Origin: CAVVEQ01 sp963804865
GTDB taxonomy: Bacteria > Chloroflexota > Anaerolineae > Anaerolineales > Anaerolineaceae
Assembly: GCA_963804865.1 (NCBI GenBank)
Contig: CAWDSH010000042.1
Coordinates: 1-64,000, forward strand
DNA length: 64,000 bases
Direction of reading: 5' to 3'
In this document: piece after piece, positions 8,608 through 17,595 of the stretch
Layout: every line of letters starts with the position of its first letter
Position numbering within the stretch: the first letter of the stretch is position 1
Position numbers and translations under genes: made by a program
The notes under the pieces: model-generated
What the model was told of the DNA's origin: nothing
The model's database searches: none
Seen by the model: only the letters and a program-made list of their open reading frames with translations

Positions 8608-9714
8608 ATGAAACCCAGTCTGGGCGACAGGCTCAAAGAAAAGATTTTCATCACTCCCAATAAAACCCCCGACCAGCAGCGGACGATCTTTTTCCGCCGC
8701 ATCCTCACCGCGTTGATCGTGATCGTGCTGAGCGTTGCCGTGGTCCACCTGGTGATGTACCTTATCTACCAGGATTTGGAATTCGCATTTTTCCTGGTGG
8801 GCGACCTGATCACCCTGCTGGTCTGCCTGGCGGTCTGGGAATTCCAGCTCAACCGGCGCTCCCGGCTTGCCAGCATCATCCTGCTGGTGGCCACCACCAT
8901 CCTGATCACGGTTTCCTTCCCCATCGATATCCTCGACCGGGTGCTGCTGCTCTATTCCGTCCCCATCATCCTTGCCAGCTTCATCATCACCCCGGCCAGC
9001 TCCTTTATCTTTGCCCTTCTCGCCACCTTTGGTTATTCGCTTTTCTTCTTCCTGCGACCGTTGGGAATGGATTACAACTATATCGCCGTCCTGTTCCTTT
9101 TCTTCATGGCGATGATGAGCTGGCTGGTGGCACGCATGATGGACCGCAGCTACCGCGCGCTCAGCGTGGCTTACGATGAGACCATCCAGAACTGGCGCAA
9201 GACCCTCGACCAGCGCACCCAGCCCGAGGAAGGTCATCTGCAGGAACCCCTCGACCTGACCCTCAAGCTGGCGAGAGTGATGAAGATCCCTGAGAAGGAA
9301 TTCGATTTCCTGCGCCGCGGCGTGCTGCTGCACGACATTGGCAAGATGTCCATCCCCGATCGGATCTTGCTTAAAAAAGGCAAGCTCACCGATTGGGAAT
9401 GGGAAGTGATGCGCATGTATCCCACCTATGCCTACCAGTGGATGAGCTCCATCGATTACCTCAAACCCGCCCTGGATATCCCCCATTACCACCGCGAGCG
9501 CTGGGATGGCACCGGCTACCCCGAGGGGCTCAAGGGTGAGAAGATCCCGCTTGCCGCGCGCATCTTCGCCGTGATCAACGTGTGGACCGCACTGCGCTCG
9601 GAGCGCCCCTACCGTCCGGCGTGGACGGATGAAGAAGCCAAAAAGTATATCCAGCAGCAGGCGGGCAAGGAGTTCGACCCGCAGGTTGTTGAGGAATTCA
9701 TGAAATTGGTTTGA
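8608..9714 (+). CDS. Membrane HD-GYP-domain protein with degenerate metal site
   Basis: About 368 residues. Residues 25-190 contain five or six membrane spans, followed by an HD-GYP domain, the family that hydrolyses cyclic di-GMP. The HD pair (LLHDIGKMSIPD), the first His (EEGHLQ) and the GYP signature (ERWDGTGYPEGLKGEKIP) are present. Several other metal ligands differ: the usual HP after EWEVMRM is YP, the HH pair is HR, and the Asp of the AVAD motif is Asn (FAVINVWTAL). A sensory or inactive role is possible. ATG 8608 has AGGAGG at 8594-8599; the upstream TTG 8590 has none. Confidence 0.8.
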   Translation: MKPSLGDRLKEKIFITPNKTPDQQRTIFFRRILTALIVIVLSVAVVHLVMYLIYQDLEFAFFLVGDLITLLVCLAVWEFQLNRRSRLASIILLVATTILITVSFPIDILDRVLLLYSVPIILASFIITPASSFIFALLATFGYSLFFFLRPLGMDYNYIAVLFLFFMAMMSWLVARMMDRSYRALSVAYDETIQNWRKTLDQRTQPEEGHLQEPLDLTLKLARVMKIPEKEFDFLRRGVLLHDIGKMSIPDRILLKKGKLTDWEWEVMRMYPTYAYQWMSSIDYLKPALDIPHYHRERWDGTGYPEGLKGEKIPLAARIFAVINVWTALRSERPYRPAWTDEEAKKYIQQQAGKEFDPQVVEEFMKLV

Positions 9715-9732
9715 AGTTCTATTGTGAAAGAG

Positions 9733-10383
9733 ATGATGATGAGAAAAGTTTTTGTTACAGCTTGTTTGATCGCGTTGTTGGTTCCCCTTGGCGGCTGCCA
9801 GTCCACCGGCAATGATGCTGAAATGGCGGCGCTGGTCGCCACCAATGAAGCCCTGCAGGCACAGCTCAGCGAGCAGTCCATCTCGCTGGCCGCCTGCCTG
9901 ACCGTGCCCACCGCGCAGCCCACCCCCGAGCCGACCTTTGCGCCGTTCGAGGCCACCGAGCCGCCCGCCACGGATACGCCCGTTGCCGAGCCGACCGCCA
10001 CGCTGCAATCCTGGCGGCTGGATATCTACCCCGAATCCAAGAGGGTGATCGATGACAGCGCCGCCAGCGAATCCTGGGAAGTATACGTGGCGGATTTTGC
10101 CAAGAACCTGGCGTTCCCCGCCGGGTATTACTGGGAGGATCTCGAACCCCCCGCCGGCACCCGTTTCACCGATCTTGAGCTCTATTATTACGAGCTGTTG
10201 CGCGCCCGCGGGTATAAACTGGCCAGCAGCGCGGAGAAACCAGCCAGCACGGGTGGTTACATGTATTTGATCACCTATTTCAAGGGGCTGAATTCCACCA
10301 ATTCGCGCATCGCGATCCATTTCTGGCCGAAGTACAAAGATAATCCAGCCGAGATACTGATCATCTATTCCAATCCGCAATAA
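9733..10383 (+). CDS. Hypothetical lipoprotein
   Basis: Signal peptide with lipobox PLGGC, then a short coiled-coil-like stretch (EMAALVATNEALQAQLSEQ), a Pro/Thr-rich linker (PTPEPTFAPFEATEPPA) and a folded C-terminal domain of about 120 residues (YPESKRVIDDSAA, FAKNLAFPAGYYWEDLEPP). This last domain resembles the 'predicted to be surface-exposed' modules common in Chloroflexota lipoproteins, but I cannot assign a function. ATG triplets at 9733, 9736 and 9739 are all possible starts; AAAGAG at 9727-9732 favours 9739. It lies 20 bases from the HD-GYP gene and may share its transcript. Confidence 0.65.
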   Translation: MMMRKVFVTACLIALLVPLGGCQSTGNDAEMAALVATNEALQAQLSEQSISLAACLTVPTAQPTPEPTFAPFEATEPPATDTPVAEPTATLQSWRLDIYPESKRVIDDSAASESWEVYVADFAKNLAFPAGYYWEDLEPPAGTRFTDLELYYYELLRARGYKLASSAEKPASTGGYMYLITYFKGLNSTNSRIAIHFWPKYKDNPAEILIIYSNPQ

Positions 10384-10404
10384 AATAAATCCGGGAGGTC
10401 CCCC

Positions 10405-11788
10405 ATGCCCAACCCGATCCTGATCCAACATGCCGGCATCCTCACCATGGATGCCGGTCGTCGACTGTTCACCGACGGCGCGATGCTCATCGAAAATGAC
10501 CGCATCACCCGCGTCGGGCGCACCGCCGACCTGCTTCCCACCATCCCGCCGGGTACCGAAATCATCGACCTGACCGGCAAATGGGTGCTGCCCGGTTTCG
10601 TCAACACCCACGTGCACACCTCCCAGCAGCTTGGGCGCGGGCTGGGCGATGACGTGCCGCTTCTGATCTGGCTGCGCGAGCGCATCTGGCCATACGAGAG
10701 CTGCCTGACCGGGGACGACAGCTACCTCAGCACGCTGCTTTGCGGGCTGGAGCAGATCCGCAACGGCACCACCTGTTTCGTGGAAGCCGGCGGGCAGCAC
10801 GTCACATCCATGGCGCACGCGGTGACCGAGCTGGGGCTGCGCGCCGCGCTGACCAAATCGACCATGGATACCGGCGAAGGACTGCCCATCGCCTGGCAGC
10901 GCACCACGCGCCAGGAGCTGGAGGCCCAGGTGGAGAATTTCGAGCGCCTGCACGGCACCGCCAGCGGTCGCATCCGCATCTGGTTCGGGCTGCGCACCAT
11001 TTTCAACAACACCGACGAGCTGATCAAGGGCACCGTCATGCTGGCGGAGAAAGTACCAGACCGGCTACACCATGCACGTCGAGGAGGTGCGCGAGGAGGT
11101 CGAATTCGCCATCCAGACCCGCGGCGCGAGCACCGTGCGCCACCTGGAGAAGCTGGGCGCGCTGCAGCCCAACCTGCTCGCCGTGCACTGCGTCTGGCTG
11201 GACGAAGCCGAGATCGCGCTCTTCGCCAAACACGGCGTGAAGGTCTCCTACAACCCCGCCTCCGCGATGCGCGTGCTGGGCATGGCGAAGATCCCCGAGA
11301 TGATCGCCGCGGGGGTGTGCGTTTCGCTGGGCACGGACGGCGCGCCCTCCAACAACCGCATGAGCATGGTGGACGAGATGTGGGCGGCGGCGCTGCTGCA
11401 GAAGGTGCGCCTGCTGGATCCCACCGCGCTGCCCGCGCAGACCGTGCTCGAAATGGCAACCATCAAAGGCGCGCAGGCCGCGCTCTGGGAGGACGAGATC
11501 GGCTCGCTGGAGGAGGGCAAGAAGGCGGATCTGACCATCATCGACCCGCGCACGCCCAACATGCTGCCGCTGCACGACCCGATCGCTAACATGGTCTCCG
11601 CGATGCAGACCCACAATATCGAATCTACGATGTGCGACGGCAAGTGGCTGATGCGCGAGCGCAAGGTGCTCGCGGCGAAGGAGGAGGATATCCTGAAGGA
11701 AGCCACCGAGCGCGCGGCGAAGATCGCTGAAAGGGCGGGGATCAAGCTGCCGGAGCGATTCAAAAAGGTGGATCAGGAAGCGAAGTGA
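10405..11788 (+). CDS. Amidohydrolase, TRZ/ATZ (SAH/MTA deaminase-like) family, frameshifted
   Basis: A metal-dependent aminohydrolase of the chlorohydrolase/guanine-deaminase-like group. The first part gives the N-terminal composite domain and the metal-binding FVNTHVHTSQ. After a break near 11050 the next frame carries HVEEVREEVEF, AVHCVWLDEAEI, SYNPASAMRV and the final metal Asp in SLGTDGAPSNNRM. One extra base in GAGAAAG restores a single 460-residue protein (LAEK then YQTGYTMHVEE). Likely cytosolic deamination of a purine, thioadenosine or related ring; the substrate cannot be read from sequence. The ATG has GGGAGG seven bases upstream. Confidence 0.8.
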
Positions 11789-11861
11789 CCCACATTTAAA
11801 AAATCCAAAACAAATAAAACAATTCGAGACAGGGAGGGAAACTGACCGTTTAATCCCCTGC

Positions 11862-12497
11862 CTAGACGTGCTCATCTCCCATCACCGAGAGAAGCTGAAG
11901 GAAATCGGTGCCCGGATCATTCCCGGAGCGCGGGGAAGGCGGGGGGAGATCGCGGAGCTTGATGAGGCGGATGAGGGCAATGGAAGCCAGGGAAATGGAC
12001 GTGAGCATATGCAGGGTTTGATCGAGACTGGTGGACTGCATGCCGAGATCATACACATGACGGATGAAAGAGCGGACGTAGAGGATATGGTCATCGATAT
12101 CCTCGAAGCGGGAGCGTGGGACGGGCTTGGGCTTGCGCGCGCGGGCTTCGCGGGTGTAACGGCCGTGCTTGAGGGCATTGAGGTTGCCGGGAGGAGCGCC
12201 CCGTGATCTTCGGACTTGCACCTCACTCACGGGGTGCTCACCATCCTGCCTGGTTGAAGAAATGGCTTGCAGGCAGGATGCTTCGCGACCCCTCGATCTT
12301 CGGACTTGCGCCTCACTCACGCTCCCTTTTTCCTTTGATAAAGCAACAGATCCACCGGGAGTGCTTCGCTGCGCTTCGCGAGGATGCTCAGCATCCTGCT
12401 GAATCGAAGAAACAGCTTGGAAAACAGGATGCTTCGCGACCCCTTTTTCTTTTTGAACCATGCGACAGGCAGCGACAAATCGGAATCCGTCATTCAA
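11862..12497 (-). CDS. Hypothetical protein with GAPPGNLNALKHG motif; N-terminal part built from repeats
   Basis: The C-terminal 120 residues look like a real protein: a GAPPGNLNALKHGRYTREAR segment, then helical sequence (HILYVRSFIRHVYDLGM, LASIALIRLIKLRDL). The G-AP-GN-NALKHG motif is common at the N-termini of mobile-element-associated and terminase-like proteins, but no complete known domain is seen. The first 90 residues are translated from an intergenic repeat (two copies of SE.QVRRSRG), so the native start is probably inside, near 12220. I keep the full open frame but trust only roughly 11862-12220. Confidence 0.45.
   Translation of the reverse strand: MNDGFRFVAACRMVQKEKGVAKHPVFQAVSSIQQDAEHPREAQRSTPGGSVALSKEKGSVSEAQVRRSRGREASCLQAISSTRQDGEHPVSEVQVRRSRGAPPGNLNALKHGRYTREARARKPKPVPRSRFEDIDDHILYVRSFIRHVYDLGMQSTSLDQTLHMLTSISLASIALIRLIKLRDLPPPSPRSGNDPGTDFLQLLSVMGDEHV
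12202..12443. repeat. Imperfect tandem repeat, two units
   Basis: Two related units lie side by side. GATCTTCGGACTTGC followed by CCTCACTCACG occurs at about 12202 and again at 12297. A second shared block, AAGAAA...GCTTG then CAGGATGCTTCGCGACCCC, occurs at about 12257-12292 and 12406-12442. The second unit carries extra sequence in its middle. The repeat overlaps the 5' part of the minus-strand open frame and probably extended it artificially. Confidence 0.6.
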
Positions 12498-12640
12498 TCA
12501 TTATAGAACATAAATTCTATTTTGTCAATCAGCAAAAATCATTTTCCCGCTATTGACCCATGCAAAAGAAGCTACTCACTCAGGATAAGTGAATGCAGGG
12601 TATACAAACGATACTCCCAAGAGGTGTGCAGCCCCATTGC

Positions 12641-12715
12641 GCTTCGCTCCTCCCAAGGGGAGCGCAAAAACCGCGGAGGGGCGCAAAATTCGCGAAGCGT
12701 GACCCGACCTACTAC
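12641..12715. repeat. Copy of a dispersed intergenic repeat (modular, self-complementary)
   Basis: Contains the module CTCCCAAGGGGAG next to GCGCAAAAACCGCGGAGG and GGGGCGCAAAATTCGCG. Related modules recur at about 15606-15668, 18172-18262, 22670-22880 and 24200-24320. The unit is rich in short inverted repeats and sits outside genes. Confidence 0.6.
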
Positions 12716-12732
12716 TACCCGTGTTACAAGTT

Positions 12733-12900
12733 TTATTGATGCTCTTTGATCAAAGCCTGACAAAATATGTAATATCCTAAAATGGGTGCTACTGTCGAAA
12801 CAGCTATACCGCCCAACGGCTTCCAGCCTTGTTTTATCAGGTCTGCCACTTTCAAGACGAGTTCAGCGCGATTATGTTCTTCAACCACTGTGTATTCCAT
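12733..12900 (-). CDS. Small DUF1737-like protein (55 aa)
   Basis: A 55-residue reading frame in an otherwise empty region. It begins MEYTVVEEHNRAEL, contains the family-typical LIKQGWKPLGGIAVS and ends with YYIFCQALIKEHQ, matching the layout of DUF1737 proteins: a helix, then GW.P.GG, then the YYQA-like end. The ATG at 12900 is preceded by AGGAGGAGAC, an excellent ribosome-binding site. The function of the family is unknown. It is a lone gene, divergent from the lipoprotein at 13123. Confidence 0.75.
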   Translation of the reverse strand: MEYTVVEEHNRAELVLKVADLIKQGWKPLGGIAVSTVAPILGYYIFCQALIKEHQ

Positions 12901-13122
12901 GTCTCCTCCTAGAACCTTGTAATTACCTGGGGAAAGATCCGATTTCGAGGACTATCAATGCCTTTTCACCATACCGGGATTCAACGTTTTATTCATCTTA
13001 CTCCCATTTTCCTTCAAACAGCCTGAAAACTTTATTGTGCCAGGCAGGATGCCATGCTATAGTTTTATTTACTGGAAAATTTGCGATAAGGTGAAGAAAA
13101 TTCAGTACAAAGGAGCGTAGAG

Positions 13123-13780
13123 ATGAGATTCAAGAATCTGATCCAAACCATACTTGTATTGATTTTGTTCTCGCTAACCATTTTCGGCTGCACTGCACCT
13201 CAAGTTACCCCTGAAAATACGAGAGCGCCTCAACCCACCGATTTGCCAGAGCCAACAGAAACCCAGCCTGATCAAAAAAGCAGCATGGCGGCAAAGGTCG
13301 ACCAGCTCGTCACGCTGGAGGAGATCGCCACTTTCTCAGAAGACTCTTGGCATAATCGGAGTGGAATCTGGATGATGAACAAATCGGCGAATACCGGATA
13401 TGCCGGGTGTTCCGCGGCCAAAGCTGGAGCGCCAGCTCGAACCTGGCAGCGAATTGCATCTGGCAGATGAACCCGGGATAACTTTCCAGGAGCTGATCGA
13501 TTGGTTGATCAAGAATAAAATATTAACCGCTTCAGCAAAGACCGTTGCCTCTGGCTACGAATATGATGGCGATTTTGGGTTGTATGCCTGGCTGGGTTCC
13601 AACGGTCATTCTGTCTACGACGCCTTCTTGTTGAAAGATGATCTCCTTTATTGGGCGGAAGTGGATGTCGGGACACCGGGTGGTCTGTCGCCCGTAACCC
13701 TGTTCGAAAGTGAATACGGACCACCGATCGATGCGTTTCTGAACGAAGTATTGACAACGAACCTGGCAAGAGAAAAATAA
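13123..13780 (+). CDS. Hypothetical lipoprotein (frameshifted)
   Basis: The first frame encodes a lipobox signal (LTIFGC), a Pro/Thr linker and VDQLVTLEEIATFSEDSW. It degenerates near 13400, where a second frame continues with LERQLEPGSELHL, GITFQELIDWLIKNKIL, YEYDGDFGLYAWLGSNGHSV and ends at 13780. One extra base would join them into about 218 residues. The C-terminal domain has no family I can name. The ATG has AAAGGAG at about 13110-13116. It is exported and lipid-anchored by inference. Confidence 0.55.
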
Positions 13781-13868
13781 AAGGCGCAACAACGAACGCT
13801 GCCAGCGCGGCAAAAGATATTGGAAAAGTTCAACCGGCAATAGACCATGGACGATTGACCCCCAATTC

Positions 13869-14042
13869 ATGTTGATAACCGTTTGCCTGATCATCAATCT
13901 CGTGGCGCTCTATATGCTGATCAAATTTCCGAGCATATTGGCGATCAGGATCGTGTTCATCAGCGGCGGGGTGGTGATCGTATTGGCACTTTACAAGATC
14001 ATAAACCGCATCCTCTACGGGGTTGAGCAGAAACCAAAATGA
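13869..14042 (+). CDS. Small two-span membrane protein (57 aa)
   Basis: A short frame of 57 residues, MLITVCLIINLVALYML then a central IKFPS turn, a second hydrophobic stretch FISGGVVIVLALYKI and a basic end. Two membrane helices are predicted. There is no strong ribosome-binding site, which lowers confidence, but the hydrophobic pattern is unlikely by chance. It lies between two accessory genes. Confidence 0.4.
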   Translation: MLITVCLIINLVALYMLIKFPSILAIRIVFISGGVVIVLALYKIINRILYGVEQKPK

Positions 14043-14231
14043 AGAAATATGCATATGGTGCGGGTAGAGACTGTGGACGATTTGACGATCGCCCTCTCCA
14101 AAATCGGTTGTAATTTGAGGTCGCGAACTTTGCACTCCTGGAAAGAGAGGGAAGGGGAGGGCGCGAATTGTGCGCCGAGGCTGAGATTCAACAGGATGAA
14201 CAGGATGGGACGGATGGAAGGACGATAACAG

Positions 14232-14690
14232 ATGACGAAAAAATATCCTCAAGCACCTCCTTTTGCCAATCAACAGGAAATTAAAACCTTCCTGGCGAAG
14301 CCTTTGCTGGCGAGATTATGCAGCCATAACAAAGACGGGACGATTCACATCGCGCCGGTTTATTTCCTCTTTGAAAATGGCGAATTTCTGCTGGGGACCC
14401 AGGTGGCATCCCGAAAAGCAAAGAACATCCAGCGGGATAAGCGCGTCAGCGTGCTGATCGATGCTTACGAGCCGGAATTGCAGGCAGTCCTGGTGTATGG
14501 AGAAGCGGCGCTGGATTATGAGGATGTCGTTTCAAAACGGATCAGGATACTGGAAAGGTATTACGACTCACGAACACAAGCCGAAGCGTTTGTCAGGAAG
14601 CTTACCAACGCCTGGAAAACGGTCATCATTCATGTGCGCCCCACCCAGATGGTCACTTTCGATTACAGCAAGCCATTTTCAATTGATTAA
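14232..14690 (+). CDS. Pyridoxamine 5'-phosphate oxidase-like flavin-binding split-barrel protein
   Basis: A 152-residue cytosolic protein with the PPOX split-barrel pattern: FLAKPLLARLCSHNKDGTIHIAPVYF is the typical first beta-hairpin (positions about 19-45), followed by FLLGTQVASRKAKNIQRD, the phosphate-binding loop of FMN or F420 enzymes, and VSVLIDAYEPE. The family oxidises or reduces small molecules with bound flavin or deazaflavin; the cofactor cannot be told here. The ATG at 14232 has weak Shine-Dalgarno support (AAGGACG). The short distance to the next gene allows co-transcription. Confidence 0.75.
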   Translation: MTKKYPQAPPFANQQEIKTFLAKPLLARLCSHNKDGTIHIAPVYFLFENGEFLLGTQVASRKAKNIQRDKRVSVLIDAYEPELQAVLVYGEAALDYEDVVSKRIRILERYYDSRTQAEAFVRKLTNAWKTVIIHVRPTQMVTFDYSKPFSID

Positions 14691-14741
14691 TTCTTAACTG
14701 GTTCAGTACAGTAGGGGATGGACAATCGGAGGGAATAGACC

Positions 14742-15597
14742 ATGACCGATTCACAGGAAGTCATCCAGTCATTACTGGATGGGGAGCCGTTGCGCGAACC
14801 CCTCTTTCGCAGGCTGATCCCGGAATTGAAGCTGCCACCCGGCAGCCGCGGGCTGGATATCGGCTGCGGCATCGGGCTGCACACCCTGCTGCTCGCGGAA
14901 GCGGTCGGGGCGGACGGGCACGTCACCGGGATGGACATCGATCCCGAGCTGCTGGCATACGGCGAAAAGCTGGCAGCGGAATGCCGGCCTGGCGGAGCGC
15001 ATCACCTTCCGCGAGGGGGACATGAACAAGCTGCCCTTCGAGGACAACACCTTCGATTGGGCGTGGAGCGTGGACTGCGTGGGCTATCCCGCCGGGGATG
15101 CCCTGCCCGCGCTGCGCGAGATCCGGCGCGTGCTCAAGCCGGGCGGGATGATCGCCATCCTCGCCTGGACTTCGCAGCAGGTGCTGCCCGGCTATCCCCT
15201 GCTGGAAGCGCGCCTGAACGCGGCTTCATCCGCCTATCTGCCCTATTTAAAAAATATTGACCCAGATCAGCATTTCATGCGCCTGCCCATCTGGATGGAG
15301 AAAGCCGGGTTCGGGGATATCCAGGCGCGCAGCTTTCTGGGCGAGGTGCAGGCGCCGCTCAGCGAAGGCGAGCGCAAGGCGCTGGTCTCGCTCTTCGAGA
15401 TGCTCTGGGGGCAGCCCCAGCCGGGCGAATCGCCCGAGGATCGGGAGGATTATGAAAGATTGTGCCTTCCGGGATCGGCGGAGTTCATCCTGGATCAGCC
15501 GGGATATTACGCGTTTTTCACGTATACGATGTTTAGCGGGAAGGTTTCAAAAGGTAAAAAGAGAACGGCATCTAGATCACCAGAAAAAAAGATGTAG
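14742..15597 (+). CDS. SAM-dependent methyltransferase, class I (frameshifted)
   Basis: The Rossmann SAM-binding motif I LDIGCGIGLHTLLLAE is at about residues 39-54, and the acidic motif MDIDPELL follows. Near 14990 the reading switches frame; the second frame gives GLAERITFREGDMNKLPFED, then AWSVDCVGYP and LREIRRVLKPGGMIAIL, the usual post-motif signature. One extra base in the stretch GAATGCCGG explains the break. The repaired length of about 284 residues fits a methyltransferase-11 protein with a C-terminal cap. The substrate is unknown. The protein ends with a Lys/Arg-rich tail. Confidence 0.7.
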
Positions 15598-15605
15598 GGC
15601 ATGAA

Positions 15606-15668
15606 AACGATGCTCCCAAGGGGAGTGTAACCCCTCAAGGGGCGCAAAATTCGCGACCCGCGACCGTT
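15606..15668. repeat. Copy of the dispersed intergenic repeat
   Basis: Shares CTCCCAAGGGGAG and GGGGCGCAAAATTCGCGA with the copy at 12641-12715, here directly after a methyltransferase gene. The remainder of the gap to about 15777 shows nothing else. Confidence 0.55.
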
Positions 15669-15776
15669 CTTACGACTGGGATTAGACTGCTGATGAGAGG
15701 TTAATTTAATAAAATCAGAATAGGAGATGGTATATCAGGTTTTATTTTTTGCTTTAATAGGTTCTTTTAATTTGTG

Positions 15777-16780
15777 GGCAATTGTTCTTCGACCGAGTGA
15801 TAAATACTGTCTGGATAAATAAAAGATATACCTCCCCCTGGAATATACTTTCCATTCGAATCAAAAGAGCGAGATTTATATTTCGAGCATTATTTTATTT
15901 GTCGAATTTAAAATAAAATCATATTCACATGTACCCAAAAACGTACTAAAACACCATCAGTATTTGAATTATTCTCAGGAATGGGGATATCAATTGCATT
16001 GAAAGAAAATTTGAAATCAATCACTAAGATATTAGGTTGCTCTGTTATAAAAGGGAAGATATCTGAACCAAATAAATCACCTCTATCATACCCAATATCT
16101 TGCACGTGACGAGTTAAGACCTCTGATAGCGAACTAATGATGCTTTTTTCTATCATATTTTTATCTAATGGCGGAAGAGTTTGTTCTATTTGATTCATAA
16201 ATTGAATCAATTCGGAATAAACTTTTATTGGATGTGATGTTTTTAGAGTTTCATCAGCCAAATTATCCGCCAAACCCATGATTGGTTCTCTATCTTTAAA
16301 AAATCCTTTATCTTCCGTGATAAAGTATATTTCGCCAAGATCTGATAAGCGAATGATTGATTTCCAAATAGCAGAATCTTTGAATTGTTGATTCTTTATT
16401 CCATTAGGTGGAAGTCCATTTATCACTTTTAATAATGCATTTTTTGCATCATCGAATGTAAATTTAATTTTATGAATTGATAACTGCAATTCATTTAATC
16501 GTTCATCAACTCTATCATCGATTTCTGTTTGACTTGGAACCATGTAATCATCACGGATTCCCATTACCATCTCAATATCGGCGTAACCTTCATGAATCGT
16601 CTTAATAGCTTTTAAAATAAGGTCACGCGAGTTCTTTCTTATTTCGCGTTCAATTACTTCAGGAATGGCAAGCTTTATTCCAGTTCTCTTTAATGAAAAT
16701 AGGAATGCGGGGCCTAATCCTGATGTAAGTAATTTTGTTGAAATCCAAATATTTGTATCCAAAATCACAAAGGCGTCCAT
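15777..16780 (-). CDS. PIN-domain protein (DUF4935-like), C-terminus frameshifted
   Basis: The main frame (15908-16780) opens with FVILDTNIWIS, the first acidic residue of a PIN nuclease. It continues with AIPEVIEREIRK, a central FKDSAIWKSIIRL and FITEDKGFFKDRE, giving the set of acidic residues expected for an RNase-type PIN domain. This frame stops after FWVHVNMILF, but two further frames carry coherent sequence (NSTNKIMLE, then SKYKSRSFDSNGKYIPGGG to PTN) as far as 15777, so the C-terminus is probably displaced by two indels. No cognate antitoxin is adjacent. The region is AT-rich, suggesting acquisition. Confidence 0.65.
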
Positions 16781-16828
16781 TTTTCCTCAACAAATAAAGT
16801 TAGAAGCGATCATCATTAACAAAGGACA

Positions 16829-17516
16829 TTATTTTAGAACGTCAAGAATTTCCTTTTTTGCATTTTCCATCATCGGAATATATCGTTTCGCTAGTGTCTT
16901 AATCGGCCATTGCTTGATATGTAAAACCGGAATAACGGGTATTCCTTTATGATGGAACCGTTTACCGCAAACATCCAGAAAAGGCGCAGGTTTTTCGGTC
17001 ACATAAATTCCTTTTTCTGCCTTTTTTTGTTTTGGCGATGCTCTATTGATAAAATCCTTGACTAATTCACTTTGATCATCAATGAACTCGAATTTGCACA
17101 GGTAATAGAATGGCTGGACGGCCATGCAGATTATCACCTTAAAATTCCCAATATCTATAATCTCACTAATCTGACCGATTCCTATTTCTGCTTTTTCGGG
17201 AGGGATGAAAACCGTTCCTGAACCGGGTTCGTGCTCCAGGAATTCATTGCAGATATTCGTCGCATAGATCTCGCTCAGATCTACTTTCGTCCGGCGAGTT
17301 CAGATACATAATCCCAAACAGCATGAGCTAATTCAGTATTTCCTTTGTTCCGGGGCCATAGGAAGGTTTAATCTGGTATTTTTCAAGCAAGTCCATAAAG
17401 AATGCAGTTTCTGCTTCCGCAAAGCTTGTCTGTAATCTTGGGTCATGTCCAATGACGAGGATGGTTGCTTTCTTTGGATCTCCGAAGGGTTTTACTGATT
17501 TCATATTAGTTCCCAA
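16829..17516 (-). pseudogene. Conserved-looking protein of unknown function, broken by two frameshifts
   Basis: Three frames join into about 225 residues. The first (17328-17516) gives KPFGDPKKATILVIGHDPRL and AETAFFMDLLEKY. The middle one (about 17275-17345) gives NKGNTELAHAVWDYVSELAG. The last (16829 to about 17275) gives YATNICNEFLEHEPGSGTVF, IGNFKVIICMAVQPFYYL and VCGKRFHHKGIPVIPVLHIK. Each junction needs one missing base. The layout (GHDPR near the start, ATN.CNEF, a late HxKQWP) faintly recalls uracil-DNA-glycosylase-fold proteins, but I do not claim that. It is encoded upstream of the PIN gene on the same strand. Confidence 0.5.
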
Positions 17517-17595
17517 ATATAAGTGTTAGTTTATTATGCACTTTCATTATATACAATATATATTAATGATATGAAGCTCTTGAAAAGGAGAAGAA

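Noticed and set aside
8494..10953. Very long minus-strand open frame (819 codons) opposite the HD-GYP, lipoprotein and amidohydrolase genes
   Set aside because: Its translation is low-complexity (Gly/Gln/His/Arg rich) with no family pattern. It is a shadow of three well-supported plus-strand genes in GC-rich sequence.
12786..13094. 102-codon plus-strand open frame
   Set aside because: It has no ribosome-binding site or protein-like pattern and overlaps the better-supported DUF1737 gene on the opposite strand.
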